Below are positions 28,052-39,200 of a DNA stretch of 64,000 nucleotides, piece by piece. Both the position numbers and the translations under genes were made by a program. The DNA lies in contig NZ_LR777654.1 in NCBI RefSeq assembly GCF_902806995.1, forward strand, positions 744,001 through 808,000, read 5' to 3'. The stretch's first letter is position 1. Every line of letters starts with the position of its first letter. The notes beneath the pieces were generated by a model. That model was not told where the DNA came from and searched no databases. It was given only the letters and a program-made list of their open reading frames with translations. Origin of the DNA: Chlamydiifrater volucris (GTDB lineage Bacteria > Chlamydiota > Chlamydiia > Chlamydiales > Chlamydiaceae).

Positions 28052-28882
28052 CTATTTCTTAAGCATTTCAAAAAGCGTTAAATATTCTTCCAAAGAAAGA
28101 TTCTCTGGTCGGGTTTTGCTAGATAGCCCCATGTCTTCTAAAGTCGCTATAACCTTTTGTTTGTCGTACACTGCAGACAAAGAATTCGATAAAAACTTCC
28201 TTCTTTGACCAAAAGCAGCTCGTGTCATGATAAAAAATAGGTTGCGATTTTCAACAGACTCTATGGGCAATTTCTCTTTCATTTCTAAATGAATAGTTGC
28301 CGAATCCACAGAAGGTTTGGGATAAAAACAAGAAGACGAAATTTTAAATAAACTACGCACATGAGAAAAAAAGTTAAGGAACAATGTCAAAGAACCGTAA
28401 TCCGCGTGGCCAACTTTTGAAGCCATTCTTTTGGCTACCTCGTATTGAACCGTCACCGTAATTGAAGACCATTTGTCAAAGCCTTCTAGGAACAATTTTA
28501 CCAGAAGTGGTGTTGTGAGGTGATAGGGCAAATTGGCAACCACTTTAGCTTTTCTTTGAGAGGTATCGATGCAAGAAAAATCAAATTTCATAGCATCTTC
28601 GAGATAAAGTGTTATGGGTAGACTTGCTAACTCATCGTGAAAAAGCCGATCCTTCTCAACAGCCGTCACGCAGGCGCCAGCAAGAAGTAACTTTTCGGTC
28701 AAAGCTCCAAACCCTGGGCCTATTTCCAGAACACTATCCCCCTGCTGAACCTTTGCCACTTCTACTATCTTGTTAACAATATTCGCATCGATCAAAAAAT
28801 TCTGAGAGAAGCCCTTCTTCGGTGCTCCCCCCGTTTCTGCAAAAAATTTTTTCAATCGTTCAAAAGAAGTTCTGTATGCCAT
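28052..28882 (-). CDS. rsmA: 16S rRNA dimethyladenosine transferase
   Basis: 276 residues from ATG 28882. A TTG at 28936 would add 18 residues without family similarity. The enzyme (KsgA) dimethylates two adjacent adenosines near the 3' end of 16S rRNA. Visible motifs: KKGFSQNFLID at the N-terminus, SAM-binding LEIGPGFGALTEKL, and the catalytic VANLPYHLTTPLL (NLPY). The C-terminal RAAFGQRRKFLSNSL is also typical. It starts 73 bp after the SurA-like gene on the same strand. Confidence 0.95.
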   Translation of the reverse strand: MAYRTSFERLKKFFAETGGAPKKGFSQNFLIDANIVNKIVEVAKVQQGDSVLEIGPGFGALTEKLLLAGACVTAVEKDRLFHDELASLPITLYLEDAMKFDFSCIDTSQRKAKVVANLPYHLTTPLLVKLFLEGFDKWSSITVTVQYEVAKRMASKVGHADYGSLTLFLNFFSHVRSLFKISSSCFYPKPSVDSATIHLEMKEKLPIESVENRNLFFIMTRAAFGQRRKFLSNSLSAVYDKQKVIATLEDMGLSSKTRPENLSLEEYLTLFEMLKK

Positions 28883-28954
28883 AAAAGTGTCTTTAGTACG
28901 GTTTATTGAAACACTGCTGACAAACCTCCATACCAAAGACTACTCCCTCCGCTC

Positions 28955-30046
28955 TTACAGAAGGGAGAACAACGACGAAGCCTCAGCATTAAATAATTTC
29001 GCTATCTCTTTAGGATCATAGCCATAGCGACCACGTAGTTTATCCTTATAGTTCTTTTCTATGCACAAATACTTTTCGCGCACGAGCGTGGATTTTATAC
29101 CGTTCTCTAACTCGCTGATAGGAGCGATCTTTGCCGCCGAAACATCAAGCTTGGCGAATACTTTGCAAGCACCATCACGGTGGGGAACGGGGGCTCCACA
29201 AATAGCGCCTTCAGGGACAGCTACTAAAATCTTTTCATGCGCAGCAGAAAGCTCCTTGCTACTTCGAGAAAACTCTTCAGACAACGTCAGCCGCCCCCCT
29301 TGAGAAAGCACTAATGCTGATAAACGTTCTTTATCGATCGATCGCGTCTCATTGATGCGGTCTACTACTTTCTGGGCAATCTTTTCTGCTTGAGACTCGT
29401 TAGCCGCCTTAACAGTCAGAACACGATATTTCCACACTAGAGTATTAGCAGCCTCTTCAGCTAATTTTAGATAATAGTCTCTTACCATAGAAGGCGTTAC
29501 TTGCAGCAACGCCTTAGAACGAATCATCATAGACACCATCCTCTGAGAGACTAAACTCCTATGCACAACAGAAAATACATGCTCAGGAGTCATATCAAAA
29601 TGAATAGCAAAGGGTGTCAAATCTCCCCCAAACATCTCTTCAATCTCTTCTTTTACCATGGTTCTGTCTACATGAATTTTTTTTGCATGTGCGTCTTCGC
29701 ACATCAGAAACTCATCAACAGCTAGTTCCAAAACAGAAGGCCACATCTTTTCGTAAAATTGAGAGCGCGCGGGTAAAGAATCCGCAAGATTCGGGTACGC
29801 GGAGTAAAAAATAACGTTAAGCTTGTGGATCACATCCAAAACTGTCAGCACTCGCTCTTCATTAACTTTCATAATCACTCGATCATGGACTATCAAATCT
29901 GTAGGATTCCATGAAGAGGGTGTGCCAATACCGCCGTTGTACCCTCCTCCTTCTACAAGTTCGGAAGAAGCCGAAGACAGGTTCGAAAGGCTCAGAGAAG
30001 CTCCTAGAGCTCCCATAAACACCCATTGGCCATATTTCTTTTTCAT
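28955..30046 (-). CDS. SurA-like periplasmic chaperone (CT355-like)
   Basis: 363 residues with a signal peptide (MKKKYGQWVFMGALGASLSL, cleavage near Ala26). The helical region around residues 58-200 (DRVIMKVNEERVLTVLDVIHKL through VTPSMVRDYYLKL) matches the layout of the SurA N-terminal chaperone domain, including a parvulin-boundary-like segment. No clear parvulin active-site block is seen. It probably assists outer-membrane protein folding, relevant given the LptD-like protein and the Pmps nearby. It is followed by rsmA on the same strand. Confidence 0.7.
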   Translation of the reverse strand: MKKKYGQWVFMGALGASLSLSNLSSASSELVEGGGYNGGIGTPSSWNPTDLIVHDRVIMKVNEERVLTVLDVIHKLNVIFYSAYPNLADSLPARSQFYEKMWPSVLELAVDEFLMCEDAHAKKIHVDRTMVKEEIEEMFGGDLTPFAIHFDMTPEHVFSVVHRSLVSQRMVSMMIRSKALLQVTPSMVRDYYLKLAEEAANTLVWKYRVLTVKAANESQAEKIAQKVVDRINETRSIDKERLSALVLSQGGRLTLSEEFSRSSKELSAAHEKILVAVPEGAICGAPVPHRDGACKVFAKLDVSAAKIAPISELENGIKSTLVREKYLCIEKNYKDKLRGRYGYDPKEIAKLFNAEASSLFSLL

Positions 30047-30875
30047 AATAATTTCTCCGACTAAACTACATCCACGCTATGGGGACTTTCCCTTGTCCTC
30101 CAAAAACACCAGCATCCTCTTGAAGAGCAAAGTCGCGTAATAGTGCTCAAACCAAGTCTGAAACAAATGCGCTTGGAAGCTGACAACACTACGCAAGACG
30201 TCCTCTACGATTACCCGATATACCAGGCAGCAACCCAAGCCCCACCAAAGAGCCTGTAGAAGTACAAGCTCGACACCGCAATTGTCAACAATCCCGCTCC
30301 CCTCTTCTCGGATTTCTCTTTTCGCTATGTCCTTGCTCTGATAAAACAAACAAGCCAACACACCAACCCATCGTACAGACGGACGGCCTTTGACCAAAAG
30401 CCTTAGGAAAAGCAGGAGCGACCGGCCAACGGTGAGGGCGCATCCCAAGACATAGAGTTATACATCCTGAAGCAATATCTCGCAACCTCTCACCCCGTAC
30501 CATATACCACTCATCAGTTGGAAATCTCAACTTCTACACTTCAAGAGCAACCACACGAAATAAAAAAAATTATATTCCATCTATTTCTCTCGACAAACCT
30601 AAAAAGGGTACCTGCAAATCTAGATACAGATTCCTCCACAGCAGATCTTCACAAATAACAATGAAGGAGATAAGATAAAAGACCACCCCCACTCAAAAAC
30701 GTGATCAGAACGGATTAAATACAGCGGATATATTTACAATAAGCAAATAACAAGATGGGAAAAATACAAAACGACAGTGGAAGTGAAAGTACTAATGAAA
30801 AAAAAAATGACTGAGAGGGAGAAAGAAAAAAAAATGATGCACTGACGGAAGTTGAACACTAGTAACAACAGAGAG
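30047..30875. other. Long intergenic region, no supported gene
   Basis: 829 bp between two minus-strand genes. At 30077-30530 two overlapping minus-strand frames are open. The longer (30077-30448) would need a TTG start directly after a stop, has no Shine-Dalgarno sequence and matches nothing I know. The two frames could be remnants of one decayed gene. About 30540-30875 is AT-rich and featureless. The region should carry the promoter of the SurA-like gene. Confidence 0.45.
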
Positions 30876-32975
30876 TTAGTTCTGACTTATTAGATACTCT
30901 CTAAATTTTCGGAAATCTGTGAAAACATGAGACCGATCTTTTTCCATAACTCGGATAATAGATTTATCAGCAAAGTTCAGTAAGGCTCTCTCTTGCTCAG
31001 GAAGAAAAGTTGTCATCTCCCCCTTCTCCTCCTCAAACAACCATATCAGCACTTTGTCAGGAAGAAAGATCCCTTCAAAGCAAGCTAAAATCTTTTCTAC
31101 GTCTCCTCTATCCTTGCCCACACTAACAACAAACTTCTTACTATTATTGAAATAGTAACTCTCCGCAATAATCATGTGACTGAAAGTAGAAAATTTACTA
31201 GCCCTCCAATAAGATTGTACCGTCTGCAAAATCTCTTCTACACAGTCAAAATACTCTTTACGTCCCGTTAGAGCAAATAACGTCATCAAAGACTCTGCTA
31301 CCAAAGCATTACCAGAAATATCTTCCTTGTCTGCAAAAGAGGCCTGTTTCAGGATAACATCCTTATCCCTACCGTCCGTAGTATAAAAGCACCCTGCATC
31401 AGATCTAAACGAAGTAAATAATTCATCCGTCATAGACTTTGCGAAATGCAGCCACTTAATACCACGCCCTGCTTGAAAAAGAGCCAAAGCTCCTAATAGG
31501 ACGGCTCCGTAATCTTCTAATCCTCCGTTGTACTTGGCATCCCCCTCCCTCCAGCGACGACATAACACAGGGGGCTTCCACATGGAAGAGAGCAGAAAGT
31601 TTCCACACTGCTCTCCTATGGAAATATATTCGCTTTTGTTCAATAAAAGACCTGCCTGGACAAACGTACTGATCGCCAATCCGTTACCACAAGCAAGGAT
31701 GAGATCATCCTTCAGAGGACTCCCCCTCTTTGAACGCTCGCCTTTGAGAATGGCTTTTAAAGTAGTCAATTTATCTTGCAGCTCCTCCTCAGAAAGACGA
31801 TATTTGATAGCCACACTACCCATGTCTAAGTGTACTGGAATATGAGGGACATTTCGTCCATTACAAAAACCTTCCCGACAAATTCCGTAACATTCGCAGA
31901 AAATATCTGCATCTTCTTTCAGCGCTTGCCGTATTTCTTCACTAGACCAAGTATAATAGTTGCCCTCCTTGCTCCCCAAAGACCCACCGTCCTCCGCAGT
32001 CTGAAATCCACCCTCAGGAATACGAAGACTCTCATTGATGTAGGCTAACACTTCTTCCCCAGTATCAGAAAACTCTACACGCCCAAAAAGGGCCCCCGCT
32101 TCCAAATACAGTTGGGCCATAAATAAATTATCTATCAAACGTTTTTCAAAGTTGGGAATCAACCACTTATCATCGATGGTATACGAAAAGAAGCCGTGAC
32201 CTATATGGTCATGGATACCCCCTAATGCCATCATTTCCAAAGACCTGTCTACAATAAATAAACTACGATTTTCATTCCTATCCTTTCCATGGCGTAAGAG
32301 AAATTTACCTAAAATTCCACAAAGTTTCTTTGGAAAGACTTTTATGCCTCCGTAACAAGGATCTATTTCCTCGTAAATGTGAGTGACAATATCTTTAAAG
32401 ACTTCTTGATCGAGAGATTCTTTTCGTCGACAGTTCTCAACAAAAGACACAACCTCTACAACCTTATGACCCTGGTTCACCATAATATCGCGATCACTTT
32501 TTTCCTCCCATGACTCATGAATTCTTCTCAGTACGTGTAGAAATGAAGGGAAACCAAACTTTTCTTCCCGGGAAAGATAATTAACAGAAAAGAATGGAAC
32601 TAAATCTGGTGATAGAAAAACATTGAGGGGCCATGAGGGAGCCTCCAATAAATCTGCAGAAACAGCGAGCATCCTGGTCAACTCAAAGTAGAGCTCAGCC
32701 ACATGAGGCATCTCTTCCTTATCAACCTTCACATTCACAAAATGTTGGTTCATAAAGTCTGCAACCTCAGGGTCCTGATAGCTCTCCTGCAGCATCACGC
32801 GACACCACCTGGAACTTGTTCCTCCTATGGATAAAAATATGGGTTTATCTTCTACCCGAGCCTGATCAAAAGCTTCTTTGCCCCACGGGTACCAGTTTAC
32901 TGGTGTATGAGCATAGGAAAGAAGGTATGGAGACTTCTCTGTAATAAGCTTGTTGGTATATAGAGGATCCTGCAT
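30876..32975 (-). CDS. YyaL-type thioredoxin-like/six-hairpin protein with altered CxxC
   Basis: 699 residues, normal for the YyaL/SSP411 (DUF255) family. The N-terminal thioredoxin-like domain is recognised from [20 protein letters not shown] and [21 protein letters not shown]. The rest is an (alpha/alpha) six-hairpin domain like that of sugar epimerases ([20 protein letters not shown] and [20 protein letters not shown]). At the usual CHWCHVM redox site the sequence reads SRWCRVM (residues 55-61). The first cysteine and the following histidine are lost, and only Cys58 remains, so normal CxxC redox chemistry is excluded. The family's function is not settled. ATG at 32975. Confidence 0.88.
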   Translation of the reverse strand: MQDPLYTNKLITEKSPYLLSYAHTPVNWYPWGKEAFDQARVEDKPIFLSIGGTSSRWCRVMLQESYQDPEVADFMNQHFVNVKVDKEEMPHVAELYFELTRMLAVSADLLEAPSWPLNVFLSPDLVPFFSVNYLSREEKFGFPSFLHVLRRIHESWEEKSDRDIMVNQGHKVVEVVSFVENCRRKESLDQEVFKDIVTHIYEEIDPCYGGIKVFPKKLCGILGKFLLRHGKDRNENRSLFIVDRSLEMMALGGIHDHIGHGFFSYTIDDKWLIPNFEKRLIDNLFMAQLYLEAGALFGRVEFSDTGEEVLAYINESLRIPEGGFQTAEDGGSLGSKEGNYYTWSSEEIRQALKEDADIFCECYGICREGFCNGRNVPHIPVHLDMGSVAIKYRLSEEELQDKLTTLKAILKGERSKRGSPLKDDLILACGNGLAISTFVQAGLLLNKSEYISIGEQCGNFLLSSMWKPPVLCRRWREGDAKYNGGLEDYGAVLLGALALFQAGRGIKWLHFAKSMTDELFTSFRSDAGCFYTTDGRDKDVILKQASFADKEDISGNALVAESLMTLFALTGRKEYFDCVEEILQTVQSYWRASKFSTFSHMIIAESYYFNNSKKFVVSVGKDRGDVEKILACFEGIFLPDKVLIWLFEEEKGEMTTFLPEQERALLNFADKSIIRVMEKDRSHVFTDFRKFREYLISQN

Positions 32976-33472
32976 TGGGCAATAAAAAAAACATCTACCT
33001 ACTTTTAATTGTAAACGAAAACAAAAAAATAAGTTTTAATTAATTTGCAGAATAAAAACTAAAAAACTAGTTCAAAACAATAAAAAACAAGAGATTACAA
33101 ATAAAATAGAAAACAAAGAAAAAAGAACTACAAAAAAAAAACAGACAAGAAATATTCAAAAAAAGCGATAAAACCAACATATCACTAAGAATAAACTCAT
33201 TAAACCTCTTTAATTAAAATACCCCAAAATCCCCCTCCTTCCCCTACATTTATGAAACAACTACCATGAACTCTCTTCTTAAAGCAAAGAATTCTTTTTC
33301 AAGAAACTTATTAAGAGCAAACAAGTTAAACAAATAAAGAAAAAATTTATTTGATTATTACGTCGCAAAATCTTATTCAAAAGACTTAATACTCATGGGG
33401 GACCATGAGATTTTCAGTGTAGTTCATTTAGACAGAACCGTGCAAAAGGATCAAAAAGGCTAGATTGATCGA
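32976..33472. other. AT-rich divergent intergenic region upstream of first Pmp pair
   Basis: 497 bp, strongly A-rich, between the minus-strand YyaL-type gene and the first plus-strand Pmp gene. There is no gene. It contains a hairpin with a T run at 33392-33414 inside the probable Pmp leader. Confidence 0.5.
33392..33414 (+). promoter_or_regulatory. Hairpin plus T run in Pmp leader, possible attenuator
   Basis: CTCATGG (33392-33398) and CCATGAG (33403-33409) form a perfect 7-bp stem with a GGGA loop, followed by A-TTTT. It lies about 60 bases upstream of the Pmp ATG on the same strand. No upstream plus-strand gene exists for it to terminate. Confidence 0.4.
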
Positions 33473-36274
33473 ATGAGAAATAGTGTTTGTTCCACGATTA
33501 TTGCAGCTTCTTCCTTAAGCATGGCAATGTGTTCTCACGCTTTTTCTTCACCCATAACTTTTGATAATATCTACTACGTAGATGATCCCTTCTCTGTTAG
33601 AGAAACCTCTTCAACCATCACCAAGACTCTCAAAAGAGATTTTTTTTCAAATGCTTCCTTTGAAACTATTTATCCTTCACTATCTTTCCTAAAATCCAAC
33701 AAAGATTTAGTTCTTCAAGGAAACCACCACAGTTTCGTTAGCCAAGAAATCCCAGTAGGAATTTCATCTTCGAAAGGGATCACTTTCAAAAATTTCTCAA
33801 AAATTGAATTTTCAGAAATTAACTTGAAAGACAAACTGCTATCAAGTCCTAATATAACTTTTGCCAATAATGATGCTTTTTGCTTTCAGAATATTCGTTC
33901 CTTGACTGGAACTATAGCCCATCTTAATACCTCCGATGCTCTGACAATCTCTGGAAACAAGAATGTAGTTTTAACTAACAACTCTTCAACAAAAACAGGT
34001 TCCGTAGGTCAAGGCGGAACGTTGAACATAGCTGGCAACAAAAATTTCTGTGCCAAGGGAAATAGTGCAGGCTACGGAGGAGCTTTTCACTACAAAACTA
34101 TTGATATCAGAAATAACGACGCTATAAGTTTCTCTAGCAATAGATCCACAGGGACCCTTCAAGAAAAGAAAGCTCTCTCTCAAAACTCCAAAGAAACAGT
34201 ACTATCTCAGTATGGAGGTGGGGCTTTTTCTTCAGCCACAAATGCTACTATATCAGGAAATAATTCTGTTACTTTTGACAATAATACAACAGCAACCAAT
34301 GGTGGTGCTATTTATGGAAAGAACTTGAATATCAGCAACAACAAGTCCGTCTCTTTCACAAACAATATTGGACTGACAAGTGGTGGAGCCATATATGTAG
34401 TATCTAGCGGAAATTGTTTTATTTCCGGAGATAGTGGAAATGTTAGATTTCAAAATAATTATGGAAGCAACAGGACCAGAAATTCTATTAGAGTCTCAAG
34501 AAACTCTGTCCTAACCTTACAAGCCAAAAACCGCTATGAAATCTTTCTTGGAGACCCCCTAGAGGTCAAAGAAAATAGCACAGTAACGCTTAATCCAAAC
34601 AATAAGATCTCTCCAAACTTAGGAAAAATAGTGTTTTCTTCCGAAGGGGATGATTTGTCAGAGACCGACAGAACCTCCACGATTGATAGTCCAACTATCC
34701 AAAACGATGGTATTGTATACGTGTGCAACAATGCTATCCTTGCTCCATTAACTTTTTCGCAAACAGGAGGATGGTTAATAATAGGCGCTGCAGGAACAGT
34801 GACAACCTTAGACAAAACAGAAACTACTCCTTCTTCAACTAAAAAAAATTCTGTGCTAAACATTTCTAAACTAGGTATTGATGTAAGCTCCATCCTAGAT
34901 AACCCTGTACTCGGCAAAGGAAAATCCACTGATAGTGTGAGCATACCTCAACTAATCGCAAGGTCCCCAACAGCTAATGAAATTCAGCAAAGAACACAAA
35001 CATCGCTATCCGGAGAGATCACAATCTCAGGCCCCATCTATTTGACCGATGCTGACTTGCTACTATACGAAAATAATATTCGAATGGCATCTCCTATACC
35101 GGAGATCTCACTGCTTCAATTGGGAGAAGGAGAAAAACAACAAGAACAAACCACAGCCAACGGAAATATCAACGTATCTCAGGTCGATTTAAACACCCAA
35201 CCTTCTCATTACGGCTATCAAGGCGTCTGGCATCTTGCTTGGGATAAAAGCACTCTTAAAGGTTCTTGGATACCGAGTGGAGAGTACATAGTTTCTCCAG
35301 AAAGGTCTGGAGCTATCATTGCTAACTCTATTTGGGGAAACTATGCAGGAATACATTCCCTCCTAAAGGTGTTACATAAAAACAATTACTCCTCTAATGG
35401 GTATCCTCACAACAGGACAAGATGGCTTCATGGAGCGTCTTTCTTCGGAGTAACAAACCTTTTTAAACCCCACCCAACAAACTTCAAATACAAAAGTGCT
35501 GGAGGTGTGGCTAGAATCTCCTCTCAATCACCCCAAGACGTTTCTTGTGGAATCGCTGTGGCAAAAATACGTGGAAACACTGTAGATGAAAACTTCTCCC
35601 AAAAGAGCAAAAATGATCTCCTATGTGGAGCAGCTCTTTTGGAAATAATCCCATGGCAAAATCGGTATATTTCCATAATAAAATCCTCTATAGCTTACGG
35701 AAATAGTAAAGAACGTCTAGAAAGCGTATTTGAATATACACTTCCTTCCAAAGAGTCTGGAAATGCAGAGTATCGGATTCATTCATTAGCGGGAGAATGT
35801 TTTCTATACTCTCCGTCAATAGGCTATCTACCTCTTCCTGGGATAAAATTGTTTCCTAAAATATTTCCTTTTGTAGCGGTTTCAGCAATGGGAGCAAAGA
35901 TATCAGGATTCAAAGAGCAGGGTAGCTTCCCAAGAAATTTTTCTTCTTTACATCACTTCCTGAACATCTCTACTCCTATTGGGGTGCAATTACATAAAAT
36001 ATACTCCTCCCCGGGACATTCCCTATCTTGCGATGCCAATTTCTCTTTTTCCCCAGATGTTTACAGAAAAAATCCCGCAGTAAAAGGTCGATTATTGTTT
36101 AACAATGCTGTCTGGGAACAAGAGGGAGAAGATTTATCCTGGATAGGTTTTGAAATAGATTCCTCTATAAAGTACAAAATCCAGTCCTGGCAAATGAGCG
36201 CTAATTACTCTCTGCATGGTCGACAATCTTCTATGCATCATACAGCGAATGCAGGCATTCAAAAGATATTTTAA
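33473..36274 (+). CDS. Polymorphic outer membrane protein (Pmp autotransporter), E-like
   Basis: 933 residues. Type V autotransporter adhesin of the chlamydial surface. The signal peptide is MRNSVCSTIIAASSLSMAMC to about Ser25. The passenger has repeated GGA[FIL] and FxxN motifs: GGAFHYKT, GGGAFSSAT, VTFDNNTTATNGGAIYG, VSFTNN and GGAIYV. A middle domain (FSQTGGWLIIGAAGTV) comes before the C-terminal beta-barrel, which ends IQKIF with the terminal Phe expected of outer-membrane barrels. It pairs with the next gene 8 bp downstream. The second pair at 53940-59736 repeats this layout, with this protein resembling the 937-residue copy. ATG 33473 has no clear Shine-Dalgarno sequence. Confidence 0.92.
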   Translation: MRNSVCSTIIAASSLSMAMCSHAFSSPITFDNIYYVDDPFSVRETSSTITKTLKRDFFSNASFETIYPSLSFLKSNKDLVLQGNHHSFVSQEIPVGISSSKGITFKNFSKIEFSEINLKDKLLSSPNITFANNDAFCFQNIRSLTGTIAHLNTSDALTISGNKNVVLTNNSSTKTGSVGQGGTLNIAGNKNFCAKGNSAGYGGAFHYKTIDIRNNDAISFSSNRSTGTLQEKKALSQNSKETVLSQYGGGAFSSATNATISGNNSVTFDNNTTATNGGAIYGKNLNISNNKSVSFTNNIGLTSGGAIYVVSSGNCFISGDSGNVRFQNNYGSNRTRNSIRVSRNSVLTLQAKNRYEIFLGDPLEVKENSTVTLNPNNKISPNLGKIVFSSEGDDLSETDRTSTIDSPTIQNDGIVYVCNNAILAPLTFSQTGGWLIIGAAGTVTTLDKTETTPSSTKKNSVLNISKLGIDVSSILDNPVLGKGKSTDSVSIPQLIARSPTANEIQQRTQTSLSGEITISGPIYLTDADLLLYENNIRMASPIPEISLLQLGEGEKQQEQTTANGNINVSQVDLNTQPSHYGYQGVWHLAWDKSTLKGSWIPSGEYIVSPERSGAIIANSIWGNYAGIHSLLKVLHKNNYSSNGYPHNRTRWLHGASFFGVTNLFKPHPTNFKYKSAGGVARISSQSPQDVSCGIAVAKIRGNTVDENFSQKSKNDLLCGAALLEIIPWQNRYISIIKSSIAYGNSKERLESVFEYTLPSKESGNAEYRIHSLAGECFLYSPSIGYLPLPGIKLFPKIFPFVAVSAMGAKISGFKEQGSFPRNFSSLHHFLNISTPIGVQLHKIYSSPGHSLSCDANFSFSPDVYRKNPAVKGRLLFNNAVWEQEGEDLSWIGFEIDSSIKYKIQSWQMSANYSLHGRQSSMHHTANAGIQKIF

Positions 36275-36282
36275 GAGAATAT

Positions 36283-39200
36283 ATGAAGTTTAAGAATAAA
36301 AAATTTTCTATCATCCTTTTGGCCGGCTTATTACGCATTTCCTCTGAAGCTCAAGAAACGCCTCTCGGAACAGAAACAACCGAACAAGCTATTTCTTCTT
36401 TTGATGATCTCATTGACAAGACAAAAAAACCTCAACCTACACTCACCTTGAAATTTAGCGATAACATAAGCGCTGAGAACAAATTTTTTACAGCACCTGA
36501 AAACTCAGAGCAATCGCCAGAAATAATTACAGAAAAGTCGGTCTCTTTATTGGTAGATGGAGAATCAGGGACCTCATCCCCCTTTCCAGGAATAATCTCA
36601 ACTCCTACTTCTCTCACATTAAAGGGAGAAAATCATCAATTCAAAATTTCTGGTTTTAAGTTGGAAGATAACAAGGAGAAAGGGGTTAGTCTAATTTCCT
36701 CAAGCACTTTGCTCCTTTCCGGATTCTCCTCTCTAGAAATAGATTCTTCATCACTCATTTCTAAAATAGACGAATCAGCACCAAAAGCTTTGAATGAAGA
36801 AACATCTGCTCCGACCTCTTTTTCGTTCTTAGTGGGATCCAGTGTTACTATTTCTGAAAATGGTTCTGTTACTTTCGTCGGAAATTCCAGCAATCGAATA
36901 CGTCAAGCAAATGGAGAAGCTCTTAGTTTTGATATCCCTTCCATTATTCAAGCTATTCCTCCGAAAGCTTCCGCTAGCTTGCCCAATCCAGAAACAGATA
37001 ACCCCAACAATACTCCAGGAAAACTGGTCGTATCTAAAAACTCCAACGTAATGGTAAAAAATAATAGCTCATCTACGACGGGAGGAGCTTTCGCTGCCAT
37101 TACCATGGACCTTAGCGAAAATAGATCTTTGTATTTTTACAATAATTCAGCCAAAAAATCTGGTGGAGCACTAGCGATATTATCTAACTCTCAAACCGCT
37201 ACTCAACCTCCGGCACCAGCTCCCTCACCAGCTCCTCCACCTGCAGCTTTTCTAGCTGAGACAAATCCTAACGCTGTCTCCCTATCAAAGAATGGAAATA
37301 TCTTTTTTTACGGAAATGTAGCTACATCTGGAGGAGCTATTAGCACTCAAAATGGTTGTTCTATAACTGAAAATAGGCAAGTAGTATTCAGTAGCAACTT
37401 AGCTGACACTGGAGGAAGTGCTATTCACCTAGCAAAAGGAAGCAACCAAACACAACCAACAGAATCTCCACAATTGCTCTTCAAGGGAAATAGGGGTGTG
37501 ATTTTTTCCTATAACACCTGCACAGGCAAAGGTGGAGCTATTTTTGCCGATGCTGGCACTAAAATTTCCTTGTTTGCCGATGCTGGCGACATTATTTTCT
37601 TTGGAAATACCTTTCAGGGGATTGAAAACACTCCTCCAAAAAGTGAAAAAAAAAGTGGAAGCGGTACATGTGCTATTTTTCTAGAATCTGGACAAAATAA
37701 CTCCTCCGCAGCTATTGATACTCTTTGCGCCTCTGCTTCAAGGACTATTGCATTCTTTGACTCTATCAAATGTGATACTTCCAAGTCCTCTCAAAAAAGT
37801 ATACCTGTTAGCCGAGAAACACCTGAGGAAGAACTTCCTGAAGACTCACCTGATGAACCCTCAGAGCCTGCTCCTCCCTCATCAGACTCCACTCAACCTA
37901 TCCCCCTCCAGATGAATAAGGTCTCAGGAGAAACTGGAGACGGTGCTCAAGTTTTTGCAGAGCAAGAAAGCTATACCGGAACAATTCTGTTTTCACTAGG
38001 CCGTCCTTCGTATGGTTCCAATATGGATGGTTCTAATCAGATTGCAGAGGTCAAACAACCTGTAACTCTCGGCGCAGGGACTCTAATTATCGACAGAGAC
38101 ACCACCTTCAAATGCCAGTCCTTCACGCAAGAGGGTAAAAGCACTATACGGTTCGGATCCGGATCTAAGCTAGAGACTACTGGAGCGGAAGCAACAGAAG
38201 CTACAGGAAAGACTATTGCAGAAAGCTTGAAAAACATCGAAATAGACTTGGACAGCTTTGATCATATTCCTAACTCTACTACAGAGTCTTACGAAAAAGC
38301 TATCTCTATCATCCTAAAGCCTTCCGGACAGCAAGTCGCATCCCTGAATGCCGACTCACTAAAAATTTCCTGTACTTCTCCCCAATGTTTTGCCGCCTAT
38401 AACCAATTTAGCTTTGGAACTTCTATAACCTTTCCTATACTAAAAATTTCTTCTGGATCTCAAGGCGAAACAGAGATGCAGTCTTTGGAAGATATTACCC
38501 CCCCTGGATCTATAACTATCAACCCCGATACAGGGTATTCCGGAACTCTTACCTTCGAATGGAAAGGAAATGGTGTGGAAGGAAAAACTGGTGATAACGA
38601 CAAGATATTAAACGCGACATGGACACCTACGGGATATAATGCATCAGCAAACTTCCGTAGTCCTACTTTCTTTGATGCTTCATGGATAGGAGCTTCCGCA
38701 GCAAGGACTGTTAGTAACGCCACACTATCTAAGATAGTTTGCCCATCAGATAAGATTTTCTTATCTTCTTCGGGGGAAGGACTTTTTTCCTCATTAAATC
38801 TTGGTAAAAAGGACGCTCGATCTCGGTACGAAGGGAAAGGCTTTGAAGTTAACTTATCCTTTGGCAACTTATCCTCGTCTTCTTTAGAGGTACGACTAGC
38901 TAGGATTTCAGGAGACACCTCTAATAGTCACTTTGGAGAAAGTATGGATACCGACTCTTATGTCGCAGGCTTTTCCATACAGAAAACCTCACCATCCAAA
39001 AGAATAGGCGAAGTTTTCGCAGAAGCATCCATCTACTACGCATTTTCTCAGAATAATCTGTACTCCACTCAGTCAGATCTTAATCCTAGAAAGCTTGAAT
39101 TTGAAAGTCACTCATTTATATCAGCAATTACTGTTTCTGGTCCCTTCCTTGGCACTCCCATTACTCCGCATTTCTTCTCTGCAACGCCTTTCCTGAAAAG

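Noticed and set aside
30077-30530. Overlapping minus-strand frames upstream of the SurA-like gene
   Set aside because: The longer one needs a TTG start right after a stop, lacks a ribosome binding site and matches no family I know. Kept only as a possible gene remnant.
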